In this document: positions 33,298 to 42,400 of the stretch, one piece after another
How positions within the stretch are numbered: the stretch's first letter is position 1
Layout: each line of letters begins with the position of its first letter
Source of the DNA: Streptomyces lienomycini
GTDB lineage: Bacteria > Actinomycetota > Actinomycetes > Streptomycetales > Streptomycetaceae
DNA: 64,000 nt
Assembly: GCF_027947595.1 (NCBI RefSeq)
Contig: NZ_CP116257.1
Location: forward strand, 7,438,001-7,502,000
Reading direction: 5' to 3'
Made by a program: the position numbers and the translations under genes
Notes under the pieces: model-generated
What the model was told of the DNA's origin: nothing
The model's input: only the letters and a program-made list of their open reading frames with translations
Databases searched by the model: none

Positions 33298-36291
33298 TCA
33301 GGCCGAGGAGAGTTGCGCCGCTATCTCGTCCTCCCACTCCTTCTGCCGCTCGGGGTCGTTGAGTGAGTTCGCCCACTGTTCTTCGCGCGATTTCTCCCAC
33401 TCTTCAGCCGACTGCTCGTGCTTCTCCGGGTCATGCTTTCCCGGATTGTGCTTCTCCGGTCCACAGTTGAGAGTCCTGAGGAAGTCACGCATCTTCTGGC
33501 GAACGTCGTCGGGAACGTTCTTGCCCGCGGGGACGGCCGGCCCGGCCGCGAGCGCATAGATTTCCTGTGCGTTCAGCTGCCGCTCACCCTGCTCGAGGGG
33601 CTTCAGTACGTTGAGGCCTGCCTTCGTCGCATCGCGCTTCCTGCCGCCCTTGCCGTCCTTGGACTGCTTGGGTGGCTCGGTCTTCTCGGTCGTCTTGGGC
33701 TCGGTCCCTTCCTGCGCATCCGTTGTACGTGCCCACTTCTCGGGATGCCGCACCGACTCATAGCGTTTGGCGAACTTCTTCCCTCCCTTGTAGGCAGCGA
33801 TACCGCCCAGGGCCCCCGCCGTTGCGCCGCCTGTGACAGCGACTCCGATCGGGCCGCCGACCGCGCCGACCGCGGACGCGACCATCACGGCACCAGCCGC
33901 GGTGCGCGCCACGTTGCCCCCCGCGTTGAGGGCTCGCTTGATCTCCTTCCCCGTCTGCTTGCCCACCGCGTAATCCCTGAGACTGGCCATGTGCGCCAGC
34001 AGTTCCTGCCTGTGCCCTTCGATACGGCCCCGCTCGTCCTTGATGCTCTGCAGGGTTTCCTCGGACGGCCCGGCCGGTGAGTCCGACAGTGCGGAGCATG
34101 CCTGGGCCAGATTCCCGGTCGCCTCCCCCAGGCTGTTGAGTACGCCCCGAAGGTCGGCCTGACGCACTGCGGCCACACCCTTGAAATGCTCTTTGAGCTC
34201 ATTCTTCTTTTTATGAGTCGTCAGCGCGACATAGGTGTCACGAACAACGAATATTCCGGAGAACGTCATGACGAGGGCGCCGCTGACATCCCCGAGAGCA
34301 GCCATTCCTCCCAGGTCACCGGCATTCTTTATGGCAGTATTGGCGATTTTCGGGCCATCATTGAGGGTCATGAGACCGTTCGTTGTCAAGCCGACGGCCT
34401 TCGACTTCTCCTTTTTCCTGTCCTGATGGGACTTCGGTCCCGTTTCCTTGCTCCCCTTGTGCCCGGCCCACAAGTCACGTCCGTCGTTGAACGCCCCCAG
34501 TGCGTCGTTCACCACATTGATCCCGGACTCGACCTGCGCCTGCTTCGCGGTGGCGCTCACCAGCCCGGTGTCCGAGGTCTGCGCGCCATGCGACTGAAGC
34601 GGCGCTCCGATCGGGGCGGTTCCGCGCAGGACCACCGTGTCCGCCGGGTCGAGCCACTTCCTGATCTTGGTGGAGCTGAAGGGGCGCTTGATCTGCTCCA
34701 TGGTCGTCCTGCTCGTTTTCCCGGCATCCGACGGACCCGGCTCTTCCGTCTGCTCCGCGGATTCCGGGGTCTTCTTCGCCTTGGCCGCCTTCTCCGCCTT
34801 GGCCGCCTTGGCCGCCCTCTTCGCCTTGGCCGCGGGCGTCATCTTCGCCTCGGCGTCGGCCTCGGCCTTCGCCTTCGCCGCGTCGGCCTCGGCCTTTTCC
34901 GCATCGGCCTGGACCGTCTTCGCCGCGGTGTGAGCCGTCTTCGCCGCGGTCTCGGTCGTCCCCGCCTCCACCTGCTGTCGCGCCGCGATCGCAGCCTGCT
35001 GCTGCGCCTCGGTCGCCTCCCCCTCCTGCTTCTCCGCCTCTGCGCCGGCTTCACTCGCGGCCGTCCGCGCCTGTGTCGCCGTCGTCCGGTGCGCCTCCGC
35101 CTCTGCGCCGGCCTCCCTCGCGGCCGTCCGCGCCTGCTCCGCGGCCCTGCCATGGTTGGCTACGTCGGCCTGAGCCTGGGCATACCCCTTCGCCGCCGCA
35201 GTGGCGTCCTTCAGCAGTCGCTCCGCCTCGCCTCGGGCCTTCCTCGCCTCCTGCTGCGCCGTTTCCTTGGTCTCCTCCCACTTCTTCGCGTCAAGCCCGG
35301 CCGCCGTCCCGGACTCCTTCGCGGTGCCGACCGCCCCCTTCTGCTCCCGCGCGACGGTGTCGGCCTTCTCCGCCTTGCCCAGCGCGTCAGTCGCGATCCT
35401 GGTCCACTTCGCCACCTCGGTTTCGGCCCCGGCCAGCTCCTCCGCCTCGGCTTCGGCCTTCGCGGCCTGCTGCAGCGCCGTCTCACCGGCCGCCGCCTTC
35501 TGCTTCTCCGCCGCCTCGGCCGCCTTCTTCTCCTCCTCCGCCTTCCCGGCCTCCTGCGTGTACTTGACCACGTCGGCTTCGGCCTTCTTCTGCCGCTTCT
35601 CCGCTTCCTCGGCCTCCTGCGTGTACTTGACCACGTCGGCTTCGGCCTTCTTCTGCTCCTGCTCAGCCGCCGTGGCCTGGCGAGTGAACTCCTTCTCCCT
35701 CTCTTGAGCCTCGGCCGCCTTGCCGCGCGCCGCTTCCACGGCCTCGCGGCGCTCCCGCCCAGCCTGCTCGGCCTGCTTCCGGTCCCTGTCCGCCTTGTTG
35801 GCGGTCTCCGTGTGCCCCTGCTGGTAGGCCTCGGCCGTTCTCTGTTCCTGCTCCGCCGCCTCGGCGTCCTCCGTGTGCTTCTGCTGCTCGGCCCGGGCAC
35901 CGGCCGCCTTCTCGCGGGCCTCCAGCGCCTTCCCGGACTGCTGCCACACCACGTCCGCGGCCCTGGACCGACCCAGCGACGCGTCCGCGACCTCCTTCTT
36001 CCGGTCCGCCACCGCCTTCACGGCCAGCTCCTTGGGCGACTTCGCGTCCTCCCCTTGAGCCTTCCCCCCGGTCTGCTGCTCGGGCACGGGCTCCCGCACC
36101 GGCGTGATCGCCATGTCGTCCACCGCCGCCGCCGAAGTGCTCGCCGCACGCTGAATGGCCAGGGTGACGGCCCGGTTTCCCGCCTTGGCCTGCAAGGAGG
36201 CCAAGGGGGGCTGCTGCACCCGCGGGTGGTGTCGGGCGGGAGCGGTGGCATTCGTGCGACGGGTCTGCGATTCGTGCAAGCGGTCCGACAC
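33298..36291 (-). CDS. Giant Ala/Glu/Lys-rich coiled-coil protein, candidate CIS effector
   Basis: This 997-residue protein opens with a motif shared with the DUF4157 neighbour (LASLQAKAGNRAVTLAIQRA). Residues ~100-560 form a very long charged Ala/Glu/Lys/Gln coiled coil with internal repeats (KKAEADVVKYTQEA occurs twice). A globular part of mixed composition follows (~570-760), then hydrophobic Gly/Ala segments typical of membrane insertion (TAAGAVMVASAVGAVGGPIG, VTGGATAGALGGIAAYKGGK, ~845-890) and a charged tail. No enzyme motif was recognised. The start at 36291 (GTG after AGAAAGGG) is preferred over a longer open frame. Location and leader motif suggest tube-loaded cargo, possibly a pore former. 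Confidence 0.75.
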   Translation of the reverse strand: MSDRLHESQTRRTNATAPARHHPRVQQPPLASLQAKAGNRAVTLAIQRAASTSAAAVDDMAITPVREPVPEQQTGGKAQGEDAKSPKELAVKAVADRKKEVADASLGRSRAADVVWQQSGKALEAREKAAGARAEQQKHTEDAEAAEQEQRTAEAYQQGHTETANKADRDRKQAEQAGRERREAVEAARGKAAEAQEREKEFTRQATAAEQEQKKAEADVVKYTQEAEEAEKRQKKAEADVVKYTQEAGKAEEEKKAAEAAEKQKAAAGETALQQAAKAEAEAEELAGAETEVAKWTRIATDALGKAEKADTVAREQKGAVGTAKESGTAAGLDAKKWEETKETAQQEARKARGEAERLLKDATAAAKGYAQAQADVANHGRAAEQARTAAREAGAEAEAHRTTATQARTAASEAGAEAEKQEGEATEAQQQAAIAARQQVEAGTTETAAKTAHTAAKTVQADAEKAEADAAKAKAEADAEAKMTPAAKAKRAAKAAKAEKAAKAKKTPESAEQTEEPGPSDAGKTSRTTMEQIKRPFSSTKIRKWLDPADTVVLRGTAPIGAPLQSHGAQTSDTGLVSATAKQAQVESGINVVNDALGAFNDGRDLWAGHKGSKETGPKSHQDRKKEKSKAVGLTTNGLMTLNDGPKIANTAIKNAGDLGGMAALGDVSGALVMTFSGIFVVRDTYVALTTHKKKNELKEHFKGVAAVRQADLRGVLNSLGEATGNLAQACSALSDSPAGPSEETLQSIKDERGRIEGHRQELLAHMASLRDYAVGKQTGKEIKRALNAGGNVARTAAGAVMVASAVGAVGGPIGVAVTGGATAGALGGIAAYKGGKKFAKRYESVRHPEKWARTTDAQEGTEPKTTEKTEPPKQSKDGKGGRKRDATKAGLNVLKPLEQGERQLNAQEIYALAAGPAVPAGKNVPDDVRQKMRDFLRTLNCGPEKHNPGKHDPEKHEQSAEEWEKSREEQWANSLNDPERQKEWEDEIAAQLSSA

Positions 36292-36620
36292 GGACAACCC
36301 TTTCTGACGTCCCGTCACCACCCCCGCCCCGCAAGGCCGCGACCACCGGCAAGACGGGACGGCGCGTTCCCTGACCGGGCGTGATCGCAAGATGACATCC
36401 TGGCGAACTGACACTCAATACATGATGTTGAAGCAGAAACGCCGGGCAACCGCCAGAGGTCCACCGGGGAAACGAGGAGAAACGCGGGGAGACTGCCCCA
36501 ACGGGCACGACCAGGGGCAACGACCGTGCCCCCACACCGGCACCGAAGGACGTTTCGGCGGAGGCAACGCGCGCGTGAGGCTGAGGGGCGTCCTGTCTCG
36601 TACCCCGAGGAGAGCAGAGC
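36292..36620. other. Divergent promoter region before the CIS structural operon
   Basis: No gene is seen in these 329 bases. An AT-richer patch around 36385-36440 (ACTGACACTCAATACATGAT) is the likeliest promoter area for the sheath operon, but no -10/-35 pair is convincing. The last ~30 bases contain CGAGGAGAGCAG as the ribosome site of the sheath gene. Confidence 0.5.
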
Positions 36621-38225
36621 ATGCCGTCCTACCTGTCGCCCGGCGTCTACGTCGAGGAGGTGGCCAGCGGCTCGCGCCCGATCGAGGGAGTGGGCACCTC
36701 GGTGGCGGCCTTCGTCGGTCTCGCCCCGACCGGCCCGCTGAACGAGCCCACGCTGGTGACCAACTGGACGCAGTACGTCGCGGCCTTCGGTGACTTCACC
36801 GGCGGGTACTACCTCGCGCACTCCGTCTACGGGTTCTTCAACAACGGCGGCTCCGCCGCCTACGTCGTGCGCGTCGGCGGCTCCGCCGAGGACGCCGCCA
36901 CGGACGACGCCGTGAACGGCACCTCCGCCCCCGCCGCCGTCACGGCCAGCACCACCAAGGCGCTGACCGCCGCCGAGCCCAAGCAGCTCGGCACGTTCTC
37001 CGTGACGGCCACGGCCGCCGGCCAGAGCGGCCCGCTGACCGTCGAGGTCGCCGACCCCGAGGGCGAGGGCCCCGCCGAGCGCTTCAAGCTGATCGTCAAG
37101 GACGGCGACAAGCCGGTCGAGACCTTCGACGTGAGCGCCAAGAAGGGCAACCGCTCCTACGTCGTCACCCAGGTCAAGGAGCGCTCCAAGCTCATCACCG
37201 TGACCGAGGCCGCGCCGTCCGCGCAGCTGGTCCGGCCGGAGAACCAGACCGTGGCGCTGCCCGCGCCGCCGACCGCCGCCCCCGCCGTTCCGGCCGCGCC
37301 GGCCGAGAGCGTGCAGCCGGGACCTGCCGAGTACCTCGGCGACTCCTCGGACCGCACCGGCTTCGGCGGCCTGGAGGCGATCGACGAGATCTCCATGGTC
37401 GCGGTGCCCGACCTGATGGCCGCCTACCAGCGCGGCGCGATCGACCTGGAGGCCGTCAAGGCCGTCCAGCTCGGTCTCATCGCCCACTGCGAGCTGATGG
37501 GCGACCGCGTCGCCATCATCGACCCGCCGCCCAGCCAGAACGCCCGTCAGATCCGCGTCTGGCGCCAGGAGACGGCCGGCTACGACTCCAAGTACGCGGC
37601 CCTGTACTACCCCTGGATCAAGTCCTTCGACCCGAAGACCGGCCAGTCCCGCCTGGTCCCGCCGAGCGGCCACGTCGCCGGCATCTGGGCCCGCAACGAC
37701 TCCGAGCGCGGTGTGCACAAGGCCCCCGCCAACGAGGTCGTCCGCGGCGCCGTGGACCTGGAGCTGCAGATCACCCGCGGTGAGCAGGACCTGCTCAACC
37801 CGATCGGCGTCAACTGCATCCGCTCCTTCCCCGGCCGCGGCATCCGCGTCTGGGGTGCCCGCACCCTCTCCTCGGACCCGGCCTGGCGCTACCTGAACGT
37901 CCGCCGGTACTTCAACTACCTGGAGGAGTCGATCCTGATCGGCACCCAGTGGGTGGTGTTCGAGCCGAACGACCACAACCTCTGGGCCCGCATCCGGCGC
38001 AACGTCTCGGCGTTCCTGGTCAACGAGTGGCGCAACGGCGCCCTCTTCGGCCAGAGCCCCGACCAGGCCTACTACGTCAAGTGCGACGAGGAGACCAACC
38101 CGCCGGAGTCCGTCGACCTCGGCCGGGTCGTCTGCGAGATCGGCATCGCGCCGGTCAAGCCCGCCGAGTTCGTCATCTTCCGGCTGGCCCAGTTCTCCAG
38201 CGGCGGCGGCGAGCTGGACGAGTAG
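36621..38225 (+). CDS. cis2: Contractile sheath protein (phage tail sheath family, Pvc2-like)
   Basis: This 534-residue protein forms the outer sheath that contracts to drive the inner tube. Family hallmarks are the N-terminus MPSYLSPGVYVEEVASGSRP, GVGTSVAAFVGLAPTGPLNE, the core ALYYPWIKSFDP with GHVAGIWARNDSERGVHKAP, and the C-terminal FEPNDHNLWARIRRNVSAFL. A central insertion (~90-230) rich in Ala, Lys and Val forms the variable exposed domain. A strong ribosome site (GAGGAGAGCAG) precedes the ATG. It is the first gene of the structural operon. Confidence 0.97.
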   Translation: MPSYLSPGVYVEEVASGSRPIEGVGTSVAAFVGLAPTGPLNEPTLVTNWTQYVAAFGDFTGGYYLAHSVYGFFNNGGSAAYVVRVGGSAEDAATDDAVNGTSAPAAVTASTTKALTAAEPKQLGTFSVTATAAGQSGPLTVEVADPEGEGPAERFKLIVKDGDKPVETFDVSAKKGNRSYVVTQVKERSKLITVTEAAPSAQLVRPENQTVALPAPPTAAPAVPAAPAESVQPGPAEYLGDSSDRTGFGGLEAIDEISMVAVPDLMAAYQRGAIDLEAVKAVQLGLIAHCELMGDRVAIIDPPPSQNARQIRVWRQETAGYDSKYAALYYPWIKSFDPKTGQSRLVPPSGHVAGIWARNDSERGVHKAPANEVVRGAVDLELQITRGEQDLLNPIGVNCIRSFPGRGIRVWGARTLSSDPAWRYLNVRRYFNYLEESILIGTQWVVFEPNDHNLWARIRRNVSAFLVNEWRNGALFGQSPDQAYYVKCDEETNPPESVDLGRVVCEIGIAPVKPAEFVIFRLAQFSSGGGELDE

Positions 38226-38280
38226 GCGCGGCGCGCGCCTCCGGCCCTCCTCCCACTCCCTCTAGAAGGACAACGAACCC

Positions 38281-38730
38281 ATGTCTCTCCCCAAACCAGA
38301 AGACGTACTCGTCGCACCGAACTTCGGCATCCAGATCGACGGTGTGATGGTCGAGTACCTCAACTCGGTGACCAACCTGCAGATCGAGCAGGACGTCATC
38401 AAGTACCAGCAGAACCAGGGCACGACCGGACGCAACAACGTCACCCTGATGCCGGGCGTGGCCAAGGACGGCTCCGTCCAGGTCGAACGCGGTATGAGCC
38501 AGTCGTCGGTGTTCACCCAGTGGATCAACGACTCCATGGCCGGCCGGATGGCCACCGCCCGCAAGAACGCCACGATCATCGTGATGGACTACGAGGACAA
38601 CCCGGTCAAGCGCTGGAACCTGCGCAACGCCTGGTGCAGCAAGGTCGTGGCGGGCGCCCTGAAGGCGGGTGACACCAACGCCCTGACCGAGACCATCACC
38701 ATCGTGTTCGAAGAAATGGTCGTCGAGTAA
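38281..38730 (+). CDS. cis1: Inner tube protein (T4 gp19/Pvc1-like)
   Basis: This 149-residue tail-tube subunit stacks as hexamers inside the sheath. Features include FGIQIDGVMVEYLNSVTNL, GRNNVTLMPGVAKDGSVQVE and VKRWNLRNAWCSKVVAGALK, typical of CIS tubes. It lies 55 bases after the sheath gene with AGAAGGA before its ATG. Its TAA stop overlaps the next ATG by one base. Confidence 0.95.
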   Translation: MSLPKPEDVLVAPNFGIQIDGVMVEYLNSVTNLQIEQDVIKYQQNQGTTGRNNVTLMPGVAKDGSVQVERGMSQSSVFTQWINDSMAGRMATARKNATIIVMDYEDNPVKRWNLRNAWCSKVVAGALKAGDTNALTETITIVFEEMVVE

Positions 38731-39269
38731 TGCGCCGTACGACTGCCAAGGCACCTGCCGCGGCACAGACCGCGGCGGCGGGAGCGGACTTCCCCCGTTC
38801 TTCTCCCGCCGCCGCGCCGTCGGAGGCGGCGGAGGCGGTGGCCGGTTCTCCGGCCGCCGCCCCCGCCGGGCCCTCCGTCGACATGGCGCCGCGGCAGGAG
38901 CTGCGGACCGAGTTCCCCTTCGAGTTGCCGCGCGGGTACGTCGACGACTCGGGCACCGTCCACAAGGACGGTGTGATGCGCCTGTCGACCGCACGGGACG
39001 AGCTGATCCCGCTGCGCGACGTGCGGGTGCAGGAGAACCCGGCCTACCTGTCGGTGGTGCTGCTCGGCCGGGTCATCACCCGGCTGGGCACGCTGCCGAT
39101 GGTGCACGACGGCATCGTGGAGAACATGTTCGCCTCCGACCTGGCGTTTCTCCAGGACTTCTACCGCCAGATCAACGCGGAGGGGCACACCCGCGCGGCC
39201 GTCGCGTGCCCGCACTGCTCGGAGGCCTTCGAGGTGGAACTGGGCGGGAGCCGCCTGGGGGAATCGTGA
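38730..39269 (+). CDS. Putative tail assembly chaperone-like CIS protein
   Basis: This 179-residue protein has a disordered Ala/Pro N-terminus (~1-55) and an ordered part beginning RTEFPFELPRGYVDDSGTVH, then MRLSTARDELIPLRDVRVQE and AYLSVVLLGRVITRLGTLP. It ends with a CxxC pair (ACPHCSEAFEVEL) that may bind metal. Position directly after the tube gene, with a one-base overlap, matches phage tail-assembly chaperones; this role is inferred. It overlaps the next small gene by four bases. Confidence 0.75.
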   Translation: MRRTTAKAPAAAQTAAAGADFPRSSPAAAPSEAAEAVAGSPAAAPAGPSVDMAPRQELRTEFPFELPRGYVDDSGTVHKDGVMRLSTARDELIPLRDVRVQENPAYLSVVLLGRVITRLGTLPMVHDGIVENMFASDLAFLQDFYRQINAEGHTRAAVACPHCSEAFEVELGGSRLGES

Positions 39270-39424
39270 CGTACGCGACCGACCGGCTGCACGAGGAGAT
39301 CGCGTACGTCGCCTACCACTTCCACTGGAGCCTGGAGGCGATCCTGGACCTGGAACACCAGGACCGCCGCCGGTACACGGACCAGATCGCGTCCCTCGTG
39401 ACGCGTGGCACGGCGGAGGGCTGA
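39266..39424 (+). CDS. DUF6760 small CIS protein
   Basis: This 52-residue protein has a GTG start inside the stop region of the previous gene (GTGA overlap). The sequence EIAYVAYHFHWSLEAILDLE followed by HQDRRRYTDQI is characteristic of the short DUF6760 proteins found in CIS loci next to tube and baseplate genes. Function is unknown; the coupling suggests a 1:1 partner of the chaperone-like protein. Confidence 0.8.
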   Translation: MTYATDRLHEEIAYVAYHFHWSLEAILDLEHQDRRRYTDQIASLVTRGTAEG

Positions 39425-39427
39425 TCG

Positions 39428-42400
39428 GTGGGATTCCTGGACCGGCTGCGGGGCCGTCGGGACGGCACGGACGGACTCGGGAGCGAAGGCGGGGACGGAG
39501 ACGGGGCAAGGACCCCGTCCGCCGGTCCGGCCCCGGGCTCGGGTCCGGCTCCGGGCTCGGGCTCTGCTCCGGCTTCGGACTCGGGTCCGGCTTCGGGCTC
39601 GGGCGTGGACGGGGGCACGGCGGGTACGGCCGGCTCGGCGCCCGTCGCCGTCGCCGCCTGGACGGGCCTGCCGCCGATCCAGCGGGCCACGGGCGCGGCC
39701 CGTACGGGAGTCGCGGACGCCGGGTTCGGTGGCCGCCTCCCGACGTGGCAGAACCCGTCGTTCACGGGGGCGCCGTCCCCCGCGGTGCTGAACCCGGCGG
39801 CGGGCGACAGCCTGCTGTCCGGGGCGTTCGACGCGTCGGCCCGCCAGACGTCCTCCACCCCCCTGGCGTCACCGCCCGGGACACCGCCGGTGCAGCGGAT
39901 GCCGGTCGCCCCGCTGCGGGCGATCCCGGCTGACGCCTCCGTCCAGACCGCTCCCACGGGTCCCGTTCCCGGGAGGCGGGGCGGTCCGGCCGCCTCACCG
40001 GGGGCTCGGACCTCGGCACCGTCTTCCACGCCGGGCACACGGAGCGGTTCTTCCGGCATGCCCGGCACATCCGGTACGCGCAGTGGCGTGTCGGGTGGTC
40101 CGTCGTCGGCGCCCTCGGCCTCCGCGCCCGCGGCCGCCCCGGTGCAGCGGGCGCGTTCCGCCGGGTCGGCTTCGTCCGCCGCGCCCGCGAGCCCGCCGGC
40201 CCAGGCCCCCGCGGGGTCCGGGTGACCCCGGTGCCGCCCACCGACCCGCGTCCGCGGCAGGCCCTGACCAGGGCTCCGTCCGGGGCCTCGGCCGTGCAGC
40301 GCCGGGCCCTGCCCGCGAGCCGCCGCACCACCGGCTCCGCGGCGGCGCCCCCGTCGGCGGACGGCGACCGGGCGGACCCCGGCTCGGCACCGGCCGGCGG
40401 CGCCCCGACACCCCCGCGGTGCAGCGGGCCGTGCTCCCGCCGACCGCCACCGAGACACCGACCGCCACTCCGGCCCCGCCCGTGATCCCCGGAACCGGGA
40501 CCACGCCGACCACCGCGTCCCGGCCCACCACCCCCGGCACTTCCGGCGGCGGCACGGCATCCAGCGCCCCGGTGCGCCGAGCCGCCGCACAGGGTGACGG
40601 CCCCGCCGCGCCCCCGCCGGTACAGCGCGCCGCCGTACGACCGTCCGCACCCGCCCCCGCCCCCGCCCCCGCACCGAGCGACACGTCCCACACCCCCGCG
40701 CAGCCAACCGCCACCCGCCCCGACGGCGCCACGCCAGCCACCCCGGGCGACGGCCCCGCCGCGCCGGTGCAGCGCGCCGCCGTACGACCGTCCGCCCCCG
40801 CCCCCGCACCGAGCGACACGTCCCACACCCCCGCGCAGCCAACCGCCACCCGCCCCGACGGCGCCACGCCAGCCACCCCAGGTGACGGCCCCGCCGCGCC
40901 GGTGCAGCGCGCCGCCGTACGACCGTCCGCACCCGCCCCCGCACCGAGCGACACGTCCCACACCCCCGCGCAGCGAGCCGCCGCCCGCCCGGGCAGTGGC
41001 CCGGCGCCCGCCTCCGGCGGCGGTACGTCATCCGCCGCGCCGGTGCAGCGATCCGCCCACGGCGACGGCGGCACCGCGACTCCCTCGCCGGGCAACGGGC
41101 CCGCACGGGACGCGAGGACGACCGGTTCGCAGGCCGGCCCTTCCCCCGCGCCGTCCTCTTCCCGGTCCGGCGGTACGGCGACGCCCGTGTCCGGGGGCGC
41201 CGCGGGGTCCGGTACGCCCGTGCAGCGAGCCGTGCCCCGGCCCGCCCCCGGGTCCGCGTCCACGCCCCGCACGGACGGGGGCGGTACGGCCGACCTGCCG
41301 GTGCAGCGGGCGACGCCCCGCCCGGCCACCCCCGCTTCCGACGCCGGAAGCGGCACGGGCAGCCGACCCACCGCCCGCGCGGCGACACCGCGGCCCGCGC
41401 CGTCGCCCTCGCGCCCCTCTTCGTCCTCCGGGACGCCCTCGTCCTCCGCGACGCCCTCGTCCTCATCTTCTGCCGCACCCTCGTCCTCCGCCACGCCCTC
41501 GGCCGGAGCCGCCCAGGTCGGACCGCCGGTCCAGCGCGCCGTGGCCCCGCCCGACAGTCCCGGCGCCGACAGCGCCAACGGGTCCACCGCCGACCGTCCT
41601 TCGGCCGCACCCGCACCCGGCGCGGCGGCCGAGGCCCCGGTCCAGCGAGCCGTCGACCGGTCCGACCGTTCGGTCACGCCGCCCCCGAGGCCCGCGACAC
41701 CGACTCCGGCCGCCCTGGGACGGACGCCGCTCCCGGCACCGCGACCCCGCCGGTCCAGCGGGCCGTGGCCCGGATCACCCCGGCGCCGGGCCCCGAAGCC
41801 GGCGGACCGGAAGCGTCCGCCGCCCGCCCGACGCGCCCCACCGGCGGCAACACCGCCTCCGTGGCCCAGCCCCCTCGACGCCTCCCGCGTCGGCGAACCG
41901 CCCGGCCACCGCCCCCGGCCGTCCCGGCGCCCCGACCGGCGGGCAGCCCCCGTCCAGCGCAAGGCGGCGCCCTCCGGCCCGACGCAGCCGACCCACCCCA
42001 CGCGGGCCACGCGCACCGCGCCCCCGGTCCAGACCCCGCCCTCCCCGGCGCACCCGCGCCCCGACCCCCGGTTCAGCGGGCCGCGACCCCGGCGGCCGGT
42101 GTGCCCGGGACGCCCTCCGCCGACCCGGCGCCCGCGCCGCGCCCCGACGCACCCGCACCGCAGCCCGCGGGCCGGCCTCCGGTCCAGCGCTCGGCCCAGC
42201 CCCCGACCGCGCCCGCCACCGGCCCCGGACCCGAACCGACCGCCCCGGCAGCCCAGTCGGCCCCGTCGGCCCCGTCGACCCCGTCCGCATCGACCGACTC
42301 GGCCGCCCCGGTCGCCGCCGTACCGCTCTCCCCGCCCGCGCCCGGCACACCGTCGGCCGCGGTGCCCCCGTACAGCCGCGCCCCGCGCGACAGCAGTCCG

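Noticed and set aside
30959..33559. 866-codon plus-strand open frame across the third paralog and the DUF4157 gene
   Set aside because: It is the mirror of conserved minus-strand proteins and has no domain of its own.
34186..36384. 732-codon Leu/Arg/Gly-rich plus-strand frame opposite the coiled-coil gene
   Set aside because: Leu/Gly/Arg repeats arise from the antisense of Ala/Glu/Lys codons; no start signal was seen.
40595..40989. Regularly spaced repeats as a CRISPR array
   Set aside because: The units are in-frame coding repeats of 135 bp with no constant short repeat and variable spacer pattern, and no cas genes are present.
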